A stretch of DNA of 64,000 bases, taken from contig JALEJS010000038.1 of assembly GCA_022769545.1 (NCBI GenBank), positions 1-64,000 of the forward strand. The letters run 5' to 3'. Source of the stretch: Blautia sp. (GTDB lineage Bacteria; Bacillota; Clostridia; Lachnospirales; Lachnospiraceae). The translations under genes and the position numbers were made by a program. Below, piece after piece: positions 18,423-27,130 of the stretch. The notes beneath the pieces were generated by a model. It was not told where the DNA came from. It saw only the letters and a list, made by a program, of their open reading frames with translations, and made no database searches. The stretch's first letter is position 1, and every line of letters starts with the position of its first letter.

Positions 18423-20027
18423 TCACAGCTTGAAAAGTGTGTTTAAGATTCCTCTTCCAAGGGATGCACCCACGTTGCCGCCGAGGCGTTTGCCGAAGCT
18501 TCCGCCAAGTGTCTTGCCGACTTCATTTCCAAGCTCCCGTCCGATGGTTCCTGCAACGGAAGTGGCGGTTCTTGTCACGGCAGTTTTGGCCCGCTTTCTC
18601 TGTGCGGCTTCTTCCCGCTCTCTTTTTTTCTGTGCAGCTGCCTCTTCTTTTTCGAGCTGCTTCTGCGCAGCAGCCTCTTCCTTTTTCAGCTGCTTTTGCC
18701 GCGCCTCCTCCTCGGCCGCTTTTTCCTGAGCCTGCAGATCGGATTCCGCTTTTCGCTGAAGAAACTCATAGGCGGAATCCCGGTCGACAGACTGGCAGTA
18801 TTTGCAGTAGAGGAGATCGGCCCGGATCTGTTTCTGACGTTCCTCATCAGAAAGGACGCTCATCTGGCTCTGCGGTGGAAGAATTTTACATTTTTTGACA
18901 ACTGTGGGAACACCTTCTTCATCCAGAACCGAAACCAGTGCCTCGCCGATTCCAAGCTGTGTCAGGGTTTCGTAAGTGTCGAACTGAGGATTTTCCCGGA
19001 AAGACAGGGCGGCTGCTTTTGCTGCCTTCTGTTCCGCTGGGGTATAGGCACGAAGCGCATGCTGCACCTTGTTGCCCAGCTGTGCGAGTACGCTGTCGGG
19101 AATGTCTCTGGGATTCTGAGTGATAAAGAAGATCCCCACGCCTTTGGAGCGGATCAGCTTGACCACCTGTTCCACTTTTGATAACAGTGCTTTGGGTGCA
19201 TGGTCGAAAAGCATATGTGCTTCATCAAAAAAGAAGATGATCTTAGGCTTCGCGCAGTCTCCGGTTTCCGGAAGAATTTCGAAGAGCTCGGAAATCATCC
19301 AGAGCATAAAGGTGGCATACATAGTGGGATTCTGTATAAGCCTCCGGCAGTCCAGGATGGAAATCTTACCTTTGCCGCTGCAGTCCGTGCAAAGCCAGTC
19401 GCGGATATCCAGAGCCGGTTCGCCAAAGAACCGGTCCCCTCCCTCGGCCTCCAGGGCAACGACAGAGCGGACGATGGCGGACAGACTCTGTTTGGAAAGA
19501 TTGCCGTATTCTGCAGCAAACTCTTTTGCGTGTTCTCCCACATACTGCAGCATGGAGCGCAGATCCTTGGTGTCGATCAGAAGCAGGTTCTGGTCATCGG
19601 CAATTTTAAAAACAACGGTGAGAATGTCTGTCTGCGTGGGATTTAGATCCATGACCCGACTGAGAAGCAGAGGCCCCATCTCGGAAATGGTAGTCCGAAG
19701 CGGCATTCCGTTTTCCCCGTATACGTCCCAGTAGGTGGAAGGATATCCCTGAAAATCAAAGCGATCCAGTCCAAGGCTGTTGATCCGGTTCTGAATATTT
19801 TCATTCATGATGCCTGCGCTGCACATTCCGGCAAGATCGCCTTTGGCATCTGCAAGAAACACGGGAATTCCGCAGTCGCTGAATGATTCTGCCATGACCT
19901 TTAACGTGACGGTTTTACCGGTGCCCGTGGCTCCGGCAATTAATCCGTGACGGTTGGCCATCTGAGGATAGATATATATGTTTTCTTCCCGGGACTTTCC
20001 AATGAGAATTTTATTGTCCTGATACAT
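18423..20027 (-). CDS. HerA/DUF853-type ATPase (YjgR-like)
   Basis: 534 residues. Walker A is GATGTGKT near 33-40. DAKGDLAGM and a Walker B-like IIFFFDEAHML follow, then FITQNPRDIPDSVLAQLGNKVQHALRA typical of the DUF853/YjgR branch of HerA-FtsK ATPases. After about 420 the chain becomes an Ala/Glu/Lys/Gln coiled coil, then a glycine-rich tail (GTIGRELGNEVGKTLGG). The start at 20027 follows GGAGGAACTGCGC; upstream codons lack support. The cellular role of this family is uncertain. No nuclease partner such as NurA or Sir2 lies nearby, which argues against an antiphage HerA system here. Confidence 0.82.
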   Translation of the reverse strand: MYQDNKILIGKSREENIYIYPQMANRHGLIAGATGTGKTVTLKVMAESFSDCGIPVFLADAKGDLAGMCSAGIMNENIQNRINSLGLDRFDFQGYPSTYWDVYGENGMPLRTTISEMGPLLLSRVMDLNPTQTDILTVVFKIADDQNLLLIDTKDLRSMLQYVGEHAKEFAAEYGNLSKQSLSAIVRSVVALEAEGGDRFFGEPALDIRDWLCTDCSGKGKISILDCRRLIQNPTMYATFMLWMISELFEILPETGDCAKPKIIFFFDEAHMLFDHAPKALLSKVEQVVKLIRSKGVGIFFITQNPRDIPDSVLAQLGNKVQHALRAYTPAEQKAAKAAALSFRENPQFDTYETLTQLGIGEALVSVLDEEGVPTVVKKCKILPPQSQMSVLSDEERQKQIRADLLYCKYCQSVDRDSAYEFLQRKAESDLQAQEKAAEEEARQKQLKKEEAAAQKQLEKEEAAAQKKREREEAAQRKRAKTAVTRTATSVAGTIGRELGNEVGKTLGGSFGKRLGGNVGASLGRGILNTLFKL

Positions 20028-20114
20028 GCGCAGTTCCTCCCTGTTTTTTGGCGTTATTCTTAAGTTGTTTGGACAAGCGGCGGTGTTCGTGTATCCGCTG
20101 TGTGCTTCTTTGTA

Positions 20115-20143
20115 TTGAATACGACACCTTTTTCTACTATAAT
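20115..20143 (+). promoter_or_regulatory. Predicted promoter of the dipeptidase gene
   Basis: TTGAAT (20115-20120) and TATAAT (20138-20143) are separated by 17 bases, about 115 bases before the dipeptidase ATG. A dispersed palindrome lies between them and the start codon. Confidence 0.6.
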
Positions 20144-20205
20144 AGCAGAAAGATGAACAGGAAGCCACTATTATTCGAAAACAGATGGTGATGAGGAAAT
20201 ACAAA

Positions 20206-20234
20206 GGTTACTGAGCACAGAGTGAACAGTAATC
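20206..20234. repeat. Dispersed palindrome, copy 1
   Basis: GGTTACTGAGCACAGAGTGA then ACAGTAATC forms arms GTTACTG / CAGTAA(T)C around a short loop containing GTGAACAGTAA. A related unit occurs at 35095-35147. Both lie in untranslated sequence next to genes, as expected for a REP-like or regulatory element. Confidence 0.6.
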
Positions 20235-20257
20235 AAAAGATAAGGAGAAAACAGATT

Positions 20258-21742
20258 ATGGCATGTACAACAATGTTGGTTGGAAAAAAGGCAAGTTATG
20301 ACGGATCGACAATGATCGCGCGGAATGATGATTCTGCTTCCGGACGCTTCACGGCAAAGAAATTTGTCGTTGTGAAGCCGGAGGAGCAGCCAGAGATTTA
20401 CCGTTCCGTGCTCTCTCATGTGGAGATACCGCTTCCAGAACATCCGATGCGGTATACTTCCATGCCGAACGCAGTGGAAGGAGAAGGAATCTGGGCGGCC
20501 AGCGGTGTAAATGAAGCACAGGTTGCGATGACTGCGACCGAAACACTCACATCCAATCCCCGTGTTCTCGGTGCGGATCCGCTGAAGGTTTATCAGCCGG
20601 CCGCAGATGGAAGGGAGGAAATTCCGGGCGGAATCGGAGAAGAAGATCTGGTATGTATCGTTCTTCCGTATATTCACAGTGCAAGAGAGGGCGTGCAGAG
20701 ACTGGGAACTCTGCTGGAACAATACGGAACCTATGAAATGAACGGTATTGCCTTCCAGGACGCAGATGAAATCTGGTGGCTGGAAACCATCGGAGGACAC
20801 CACTGGATCGCAAGGAGGGTTCCGGACGACGTATATGTCGTGATGCCGAATCAGCTGGGGCTGGATCAGTTTGATCTGGAGGATGCGCTGACGGAGCAGA
20901 AGGAATATATGTGTTCGCCGGATATGAGGGAATTTATTGAAAAAAATCATCTGGATCTTTCCATGGACGGAAAACTGAATCCGCGGGATGCATTCGGAAG
21001 TCATGACGATTCGGATCATGTTTACAATACACCCCGGGCATGGTACATGCTGCGCTGCCTGAACCCGCGCACGAGAGTCTGGGATGGTCCGGATGCCCGG
21101 TACACCCCGTGTTCCGATGATCTGCCCTGGTGTATGGTTCCGGAGAAGAAAATTACGGTGGAAGATGTCAAATATGTGCTTTCTTCCCATTATCAGGGGA
21201 CACCCTATGATCCCTATTCTTCGTCGGGGGATTCATCTATGCGGGGAGCATATCGTTCCATCGGTATCAACCGGAATGATTTTCTTTCTGTGATTCAGAT
21301 GCGTCCGGATCATACATATGATACGAAAGCCATTGAATGGATCGCCTATGCATCCAATGCGTTTAACGCGATGGCACCCTTTTATGCAGATGTGGAGGAA
21401 ACTCCGGAATATCTTGCCAATACGACCGGGACTGTTTCCACGGAGAATTTCTACTGGTCCAGCCGTATGATCGCGGCCATGGCAGATGCCTCTTACGGAA
21501 AGTCCATATTCCACATTGAAAGATATCAGGAATATGTGATGGCAAAGGGGCATGAACTGATACATACCTATGATGCGCTGCTTGAACAGGAAACAGACGA
21601 AGAGAAGCGTCTGGCGCTGAAGGCGGAAGCCAACCGTAAAATTGCGGACATGCTGAAGGCGGCTACGCTGGATACACTGGATAAGGTTTTGTATGAACTG
21701 AGCAACCAGATGAAAAATTCCTATTCCAGATCGGATGCGTGA
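20258..21742 (+). CDS. pepD: C69-family dipeptidase
   Basis: 494 residues of the N-terminal-nucleophile dipeptidase family. The start MACTTMLVGKKASYDGS places the conserved Cys at position 3 with the usual TT and GKKAS...DGSTMIARNDD context. Removal of two residues would expose the nucleophile, a shorter leader than in lactobacillus PepD. WWLETIGGHHW and ESTG-like later blocks support the family. It cleaves dipeptides in the cytoplasm. AAGGAGAAAACAGATT precedes the ATG. The threonine aldolase gene begins 60 bases later with its own ribosome binding site, so a two-gene unit is likely. Confidence 0.87.
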   Translation: MACTTMLVGKKASYDGSTMIARNDDSASGRFTAKKFVVVKPEEQPEIYRSVLSHVEIPLPEHPMRYTSMPNAVEGEGIWAASGVNEAQVAMTATETLTSNPRVLGADPLKVYQPAADGREEIPGGIGEEDLVCIVLPYIHSAREGVQRLGTLLEQYGTYEMNGIAFQDADEIWWLETIGGHHWIARRVPDDVYVVMPNQLGLDQFDLEDALTEQKEYMCSPDMREFIEKNHLDLSMDGKLNPRDAFGSHDDSDHVYNTPRAWYMLRCLNPRTRVWDGPDARYTPCSDDLPWCMVPEKKITVEDVKYVLSSHYQGTPYDPYSSSGDSSMRGAYRSIGINRNDFLSVIQMRPDHTYDTKAIEWIAYASNAFNAMAPFYADVEETPEYLANTTGTVSTENFYWSSRMIAAMADASYGKSIFHIERYQEYVMAKGHELIHTYDALLEQETDEEKRLALKAEANRKIADMLKAATLDTLDKVLYELSNQMKNSYSRSDA

Positions 21743-21802
21743 TTTTTTCAGAAATGACAGACAGAGGAGCACAAACTCCTTTGCATATGGAGGAATAAGA
21801 AA

Positions 21803-22837
21803 ATGATACGGTTCAATAACGATTACAATCATACCGCTCATGAGAAGGTGTTGCAGGCGGTAATGGATACAGGTACCGGAAGCTATGGAGGATACGGAGA
21901 GGACGAATGGTGCCGGAAGGCTTCCGATTACATAAAAAATCTTGTCAGCTGTCCGGAGGCGGCAGTCTATTTTCTGCCGGGAGCGACACAGGCAAACTTT
22001 ATTGTATGTGCGGCAGCACTGCGTCCCATCGAGAGTGTCATCTGTGCAGACAGCGGACACATTTTCGGGCATGAGGCAGGATCGGTGGAAAATACGGGAC
22101 ATAAACTGATTGCGCTCCCGCAAAGAGAAGGGAAAATAACGGCAGAACAGATTGCAGAAGAGGCAGCTGCATATTATGACCACGGAGAGAAGGAGTACCT
22201 CACAGTTCCGCGCATGGTATATATTTCGTTTTCCACGGAATGGGGAACGATTTATTCAAAAAAGGAAATGCAGGATATTTCCGCAGTCTGCAGAAAATAC
22301 GGGATGTATCTGTTTGTGGATGGTGCCAGAATGGGATATGGACTCGGAGCAGCAGAAAATGACATGACGCTTCAGGATTTTGCCGGACTGACAGATGTAT
22401 TTTACATCGGGGGAACGAAATGCGGAGCCATGTTCGGAGAAGCACTGATCGTTGTCAACCGGGATCTGCAGAAGGGATTCCGGAGCTACATGAAACAGAA
22501 CGGGGCGGTTCTGGCCAAAGGCTGGCTGCTGGGACTGCAGTTTTATACGCTCCTGCAGGAGGATCTGTATTTTGAGATCACCAGGCAGGCAGACGTGCTT
22601 GCGGTTCATATCCGGGAGGCATTTCAGGCGAAGGGGATTCCGCTATATGTGGAGAGTCCCACAAATCAGCAGTTTGTGCTCCTTACAGATGATCAGATGA
22701 AACAGCTGGAGAAAAACTATATTTTTGAGTATATGATGAAGACACCGGATGGACGGAACTGTGTGCGGTTCTGTACCGGCTGGAATACGACCCGGGAGGA
22801 AGCGGACCGTCTGATCTGTGATATTGCAGCTCTGTAA
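21803..22837 (+). CDS. ltaE: Low-specificity L-threonine aldolase
   Basis: 344-residue PLP enzyme (aspartate aminotransferase fold). The N-terminus MIRFNNDYNHTAHEKVL, TGTGSYGGYGEDEW, LPGATQANFIV and FVDGARMGYGL match the family, and the PLP Lys lies in YIGGTKCGAMFGEA near 205. It splits L-threonine or allo-threonine into glycine and acetaldehyde. The ATG follows TGGAGGAATAAGAAA. It sits just downstream of a dipeptidase, consistent with amino-acid salvage. It converges with the polyamine operon; only 46 bases separate the two stop codons. Confidence 0.87.
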   Translation: MIRFNNDYNHTAHEKVLQAVMDTGTGSYGGYGEDEWCRKASDYIKNLVSCPEAAVYFLPGATQANFIVCAAALRPIESVICADSGHIFGHEAGSVENTGHKLIALPQREGKITAEQIAEEAAAYYDHGEKEYLTVPRMVYISFSTEWGTIYSKKEMQDISAVCRKYGMYLFVDGARMGYGLGAAENDMTLQDFAGLTDVFYIGGTKCGAMFGEALIVVNRDLQKGFRSYMKQNGAVLAKGWLLGLQFYTLLQEDLYFEITRQADVLAVHIREAFQAKGIPLYVESPTNQQFVLLTDDQMKQLEKNYIFEYMMKTPDGRNCVRFCTGWNTTREEADRLICDIAAL

Positions 22838-22883
22838 GAAAGATCAGAAGTCCGCGGAAGCGGCCTGTATGGCTGCCGGTCGT

Positions 22884-24101
22884 TCAGACATCAGGCCTTC
22901 CCAGGCGGTATTTGAAATCGGAATAGTCAAACGTGCGCAGACATTCCAGCTGCCCGTTGCTGTGCAGTACATGGATATCCGGAAGGGGCATTCCGTTGAA
23001 GGTATTGTTTTTGCAGGTGGTGTAGATCGCCATGTCACCAAACAGCAGAAGATCGCCTTCCTGCAGCGGTGCGTCAAAGCTGTAGTCGCCGATGACATCG
23101 CCGGACAGGCAGGTCGGTCCGCCTAAACGGAAGGTGTACGGCAATATCCCGGCTTCCTCTGCGCAAAACAGCGGTGGACGATACGGCATTTCCAGGACAT
23201 CCGGCATATGGCAGGCTGCGCTGGAATCCAGGATGGCGATGTGGGTATTGCCATTCTGGATGACATCCAGTACGCGGGAGGCAAGATATCCGGCATTCAG
23301 GGCGCATGCCTCACCCGGTTCGAGATAAACCTGTACATCCCATTTTTCCTGTGCCGTGCGGATACGGCGTTCCAGGCGGAGAATGTCGTAGCCGGGACGG
23401 GTGATATGATGTCCGCCTCCGAAATTGAGCCATTTCATCTGTGGGAGCACATGGCCAAAATGTTTTTCCACGGCCAGAAGCGTGGTTTCCAGTGCATCGG
23501 AATCCTGTTCACAAAGCGTGTGGAAATGCAGTCCGTCCAGCAGGCAGAGCAGCTCCGGAGTCATCGTGCGGTCCCACTGTGCCCGCGTCGTGCCGAGACG
23601 GCTGCCGGGAGCACAGGGGTCATAGATTTCGTGTCCTTCCTGCGTGGAACATTCGGGATTGATCCGCAGTCCGATGCTTTTTCCGGCTTTTTTTGCCTGG
23701 GGACCGAAGTGTGCCAGCTGTCCGGGAGAGTTGAAAACAATGTGGTCTGCATAAAGCAGCAGTTCTTCAAATTCCCGGTCCCGGTAAGCACCACAGAAGA
23801 CATGTACTTCTTTGCCGGGCATTTCTTCCGCACCCAGACGTGCCTCATACAGACCACTGGCTTCGGTCCCGGCCAGAAAAGGCTCCAGAACCGGATACAG
23901 GTCATAGTTTGAAAAGGCTTTCTGAGCCAGAAGGATTTTGCAGCCGGTGTGGGATGCCACCTGCGCCAGGATTTCTCCGTTGCGCCGCAGTGCCGCCTCA
24001 TCCAGAATGTAGCATGGGGTGGGCAGCCTGTGAAACAATTCTTCCGGAGTGTGTCCGCCCAGCCCGGCAAAGGGAGGGCGGATTTCTTTTGGGGATGCCA
24101 T
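22884..24101 (-). CDS. nspC: Carboxynorspermidine / carboxyspermidine decarboxylase
   Basis: 405-residue alanine racemase-fold PLP decarboxylase. LPTPCYILDE is the typical NspC start, the PLP Lys is in LLAQKAFSNYD, WLNFGGGHHI binds phosphate, and LEPGEACALNAG plus DSSAACHMPDVLEMPYRPP are NspC signatures. It removes CO2 from carboxy(nor)spermidine, or from carboxyaminopropylagmatine in the route described in cyanobacteria. Its ATG overlaps the TAA of the dehydrogenase gene (TAATG), so translation is coupled. It is the last gene of the polyamine operon. Confidence 0.88.
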   Translation of the reverse strand: MASPKEIRPPFAGLGGHTPEELFHRLPTPCYILDEAALRRNGEILAQVASHTGCKILLAQKAFSNYDLYPVLEPFLAGTEASGLYEARLGAEEMPGKEVHVFCGAYRDREFEELLLYADHIVFNSPGQLAHFGPQAKKAGKSIGLRINPECSTQEGHEIYDPCAPGSRLGTTRAQWDRTMTPELLCLLDGLHFHTLCEQDSDALETTLLAVEKHFGHVLPQMKWLNFGGGHHITRPGYDILRLERRIRTAQEKWDVQVYLEPGEACALNAGYLASRVLDVIQNGNTHIAILDSSAACHMPDVLEMPYRPPLFCAEEAGILPYTFRLGGPTCLSGDVIGDYSFDAPLQEGDLLLFGDMAIYTTCKNNTFNGMPLPDIHVLHSNGQLECLRTFDYSDFKYRLGRPDV

Positions 24102-25360
24102 TACTCTACCAGCTCCGGTTTATGGGTTTCGTTTCTGGGAAGACCGTACCGGTCCAGGGCATCCAGGAACGGATCCGGATCAAATTCTTCTACGGTATGG
24201 ACACCGGGGGCGTTCCACTTGCCGGTGAGCAGCATCAGTGCACCACACATTGCAGGAACGCCGGTGGTGTAGCTGATGGCCTGACTTCCCACTTCTTTAT
24301 AGCATTCCTGATGGTCGCAGACATTATAGATATAGTACGTTTTTTCTTTTCCGTCTTTTTTTCCGGTAAAGATACATCCGATGTTGGTTTTGCCTTTCGT
24401 GCGCGGGCCGAGGCTTGCAGGATCGGGCAGCAGCGCTTTCAGAAACTTGATGGGGACGATCTGCCGGCCCTCAAATTCCACAGGACTGGTGGACAGCATG
24501 CCGACATCCTCCAGACAGCGCATGTGATCGAGATAGCTCTGACCAAAGGTCATGAAGAACCGGATCCGTTTTACCTCCGGAATGTTCAGGGCGAGACTTT
24601 CGATTTCTTCGTGGTGCAGAAGATACATATCTTTCCGGCCAACCTGGTCAAATTCATATTCCCGTTTGATGCTCATGGCCGGGATTTCCACCCAGTGACC
24701 GTCTTCCCAGTAGCTTCCCGGTGCGGAGACTTCCCGCAGATTCACTTCGGGATTAAAATTTGTGGCAAATGCATAGCCGTGATCACCGCCGTTGCAGTCC
24801 AGAATATCAATGGTGTCAATGGCGTCAAACTCGTGTTTTTTGGCGTAGGCACAGTAGGCCTGGGTGACACCGGGATCAAAACCGCAGCCCAGAAGGGCGG
24901 TCAGGCCGGCATCCTCAAATTTTTTCCGGTAGGCCCACTGCCAGCTGTAATCAAAATAGGCGGAAAAGCCGGCTTCTTTGCAGCGCTTTTCATAGATGGC
25001 ACGCCACGCGGGATCGTCGGTATCCTCCGGTTCGTAGTTTGCGGTATCCATGTAGTTGACACCGCAGGCAAGGCAGGCGTCCATGATGGTCAGATCCTGA
25101 TAGGGAAGGGCAATATTCATTACCAGATCCGGTCTGTAGGAATGAATCAGGTCGATCACCTGCTGTACGTCGTCGGCATCCACCTGGGCGGTGGTGAGTT
25201 TCGTGGAGGTTTTTGGTGCCAGTTCGGCAGCCAGCCTGTCGCATTTGGATCTGGTCCGGCTGGCAATACAGATTTCGGTGAAAACCTCGCTTACCTGACA
25301 GCATTTGTGGATGGCAACGGATGCAACACCTCCGCAGCCGATGATAAGAACTCTGCTCAT
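24101..25360 (-). CDS. Carboxynorspermidine dehydrogenase-type saccharopine reductase
   Basis: 419 residues of the saccharopine dehydrogenase family. Rossmann start MSRVLIIGCGGVASVA, then SRTRSKCDRL, MNIALPYQDLTIMDACL, VNYMDTANYE, LLGCGFDPGVTQAYCAY and GGDHGYAFATNFNPE. This is the carboxynorspermidine synthase (CANSDH) pattern, not lysine metabolism. It joins aspartate semialdehyde reductively to putrescine, diaminopropane or agmatine with NADPH. The adjacent nspC confirms the pathway. It begins 20 bases after speB with AAGGAGAGATTTTATT before the ATG. The true amine acceptor cannot be told from sequence. Confidence 0.86.
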   Translation of the reverse strand: MSRVLIIGCGGVASVAIHKCCQVSEVFTEICIASRTRSKCDRLAAELAPKTSTKLTTAQVDADDVQQVIDLIHSYRPDLVMNIALPYQDLTIMDACLACGVNYMDTANYEPEDTDDPAWRAIYEKRCKEAGFSAYFDYSWQWAYRKKFEDAGLTALLGCGFDPGVTQAYCAYAKKHEFDAIDTIDILDCNGGDHGYAFATNFNPEVNLREVSAPGSYWEDGHWVEIPAMSIKREYEFDQVGRKDMYLLHHEEIESLALNIPEVKRIRFFMTFGQSYLDHMRCLEDVGMLSTSPVEFEGRQIVPIKFLKALLPDPASLGPRTKGKTNIGCIFTGKKDGKEKTYYIYNVCDHQECYKEVGSQAISYTTGVPAMCGALMLLTGKWNAPGVHTVEEFDPDPFLDALDRYGLPRNETHKPELVE

Positions 25361-25380
25361 AATAAAATCTCTCCTTCTTT

Positions 25381-26256
25381 TTATTCTTTCTCTTTATTCT
25401 TCGTTTCCAGTGCAATGATCAATTCCCGCAGTACTTTGCAGGCAGTGGCGGTAGAAACACCGCCTGGATCCAGGGACGGTGCCAGCTCGGTCACATCTGC
25501 GCCCACAATGTCGGCGGTACAGACGGTCCGGATTGCCTGCAGCAGCTGAAGAAAGCTGACGCCTCCGGCCTCCGGCGTGCCGGTGCCGGGAAAGGCAGAA
25601 GGATCCAGACAGTCCAGATCAATGGTAAAGTAAACAGGAAGCTTTTGCTCCCGAAGTGTCTGAACGGTCTGCTCCAGACCCTGAAAATCGAAAGGATGGA
25701 AATCTGTGTGGGCAGCGGCAAAACGGAATTCTTCCCGCTCTCCGCTGCGGATACAGAACTGGTGAATCCGTCCGTCGCCCAGCAGATCATGACAGCGCCG
25801 AAGGACACACGCATGGCTTAAGCCTGCTCCCAGATAATCGCTGCGCAGGTCGGCATGGGCATCAAAATGGATGATGTGAAGTTCCGGATATCTCCGGATG
25901 AGCGCACGCACGGCACCCAGGGTAACCAGGTGCTCGCCGCCCAGAAGCAGCGGGAATTTCTGATCCTTCAGAATATGATCCGCCCGGTTTTCAATGTCAT
26001 TTAATGTCGATTCTGTGCTGCCGAAGCACAATTCCAGATCGCCGCTGTCAAAGACGGCAAAGTCACTTAAGTCGGCATCCTGATAGGGACTGTAGGTTTC
26101 CAGCCCGAAGCTTTCATGACGCATGGCAGAAGGGCCAAAGCGGGTACCGGGGCGGAAACTGGTGGTGGAGTCAAAAGGAGCTCCATAAAGAACGATATGA
26201 GATTTGTCGTAATCGGCATCACAGCCGATGAACGTTTCGATATTTGGCTTCAGCAT
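25381..26256 (-). CDS. speB: Agmatinase / ureohydrolase
   Basis: 291-residue arginase-family enzyme. The binuclear Mn site is visible: GGEHLV, HFDAHADLR, TIDLDCLDPSAFPGTGTPEAGG and GADVTELAPSLD. It hydrolyses agmatine to putrescine and urea. Because carboxy-intermediate genes follow directly, it could instead act on N1-aminopropylagmatine to give spermidine. It starts 3 bases after the stop of speE, so the two are tightly coupled. Length is normal for agmatinases. Confidence 0.88.
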   Translation of the reverse strand: MLKPNIETFIGCDADYDKSHIVLYGAPFDSTTSFRPGTRFGPSAMRHESFGLETYSPYQDADLSDFAVFDSGDLELCFGSTESTLNDIENRADHILKDQKFPLLLGGEHLVTLGAVRALIRRYPELHIIHFDAHADLRSDYLGAGLSHACVLRRCHDLLGDGRIHQFCIRSGEREEFRFAAAHTDFHPFDFQGLEQTVQTLREQKLPVYFTIDLDCLDPSAFPGTGTPEAGGVSFLQLLQAIRTVCTADIVGADVTELAPSLDPGGVSTATACKVLRELIIALETKNKEKE

Positions 26257-26259
26257 ATT

Positions 26260-27114
26260 TTATTCCTCTACTTCTTCCAGCATTTCTTCCAGAAAAGCAG
26301 GCAGGCAGAAGGCGCCGACGTGCAGTCTGGTTGTATAGTAACGGGTATGCATGTTTAAGGCATTCCATGCATCGCTGTCCAGGTGATCAATGGGGTGGTA
26401 TTTTTTGCTGGCGAAGCCGAACAGCCAGTATCCGGCCGCATAGGTGGGGATGTGTGCCTGATACACTCTGCTGATTGGAAACGTGCTCACGATCCTCTTG
26501 TGACTGCGCTGCATGGCGTGGGCGTCTTCTGCATAGAACGGACTGCCCTGCTGGTTGACCATGATGCCGTCTGCGCGAAGTGCATTATAGCAGTTTCCGT
26601 AAAATTCGCGGGTAAACAATCCTTCGGATGGGCCGAAGGGATCCGTGGAATCCACAATGATCAGATCATAGGCAGCCTCGCAGCGCCGGATGAATTTCAG
26701 TGCATTTTCAAAGTAAATATGTACCCTGCGGTCATCCATCCGGCATGCATTGCTCGGGAGGTAGGTCCGGCATGCCTCCACGACCTGCGGATCCATCTCA
26801 ACCAGATCGATGCGTTTCACCCGGTCATATCGGGTCAGTTCCCGCACCACACCGCCGTCTCCGGCACCGATGACCAGAATGTCTTTGATACCGGGGTGTA
26901 CCGCCATAGGTACATGGGTAATCATCTCGTCATAGATAAATTCATCCCGCTCGGTCAGCATGACATTTCCATCCAGCGTCAGAACCCGGCCGAACTCAGG
27001 GGTTTCAAAAATGTCAATCTGCTGGTAATCACTTTTTCTGGAGTAAAAATGACGCGTTACCCGCATGCTGTGTTTTACGTCAGGGGTGTGAAATTCACTA
27101 AACCACATTTCCAT
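26260..27114 (-). CDS. speE: Spermidine synthase (aminopropyltransferase)
   Basis: 284 residues. The N-terminal beta domain begins MEMWFSEFHTPDVKHSMRV. Family motifs: LDGNVMLTERDEFIYDEMITH, VIGAGDGGVVRE (the usual GGGDGG is GAGDGG), DLVEMDPQVVE, and IIVDSTDPFGPSEGLF with the catalytic Asp. It should move an aminopropyl group from decarboxylated SAM to putrescine or agmatine. No SAM decarboxylase (speD) is in the window, so donor supply is open. It lies between speA and speB in a five-gene operon. Confidence 0.87.
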   Translation of the reverse strand: MEMWFSEFHTPDVKHSMRVTRHFYSRKSDYQQIDIFETPEFGRVLTLDGNVMLTERDEFIYDEMITHVPMAVHPGIKDILVIGAGDGGVVRELTRYDRVKRIDLVEMDPQVVEACRTYLPSNACRMDDRRVHIYFENALKFIRRCEAAYDLIIVDSTDPFGPSEGLFTREFYGNCYNALRADGIMVNQQGSPFYAEDAHAMQRSHKRIVSTFPISRVYQAHIPTYAAGYWLFGFASKKYHPIDHLDSDAWNALNMHTRYYTTRLHVGAFCLPAFLEEMLEEVEE

Positions 27115-27130
27115 GCTGTGACATCTCCTT

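Noticed and set aside
18423-20027. HerA-type antiphage defence system
   Set aside because: The protein is of the DUF853/YjgR branch and no NurA, Sir2, DUF4297 or other effector gene is adjacent.
23840-25549. A 569-residue open frame on the plus strand
   Set aside because: It is antisense to nspC and the CANSDH gene, with a repetitive, low-complexity translation lacking any motif. It is a shadow of codon bias.
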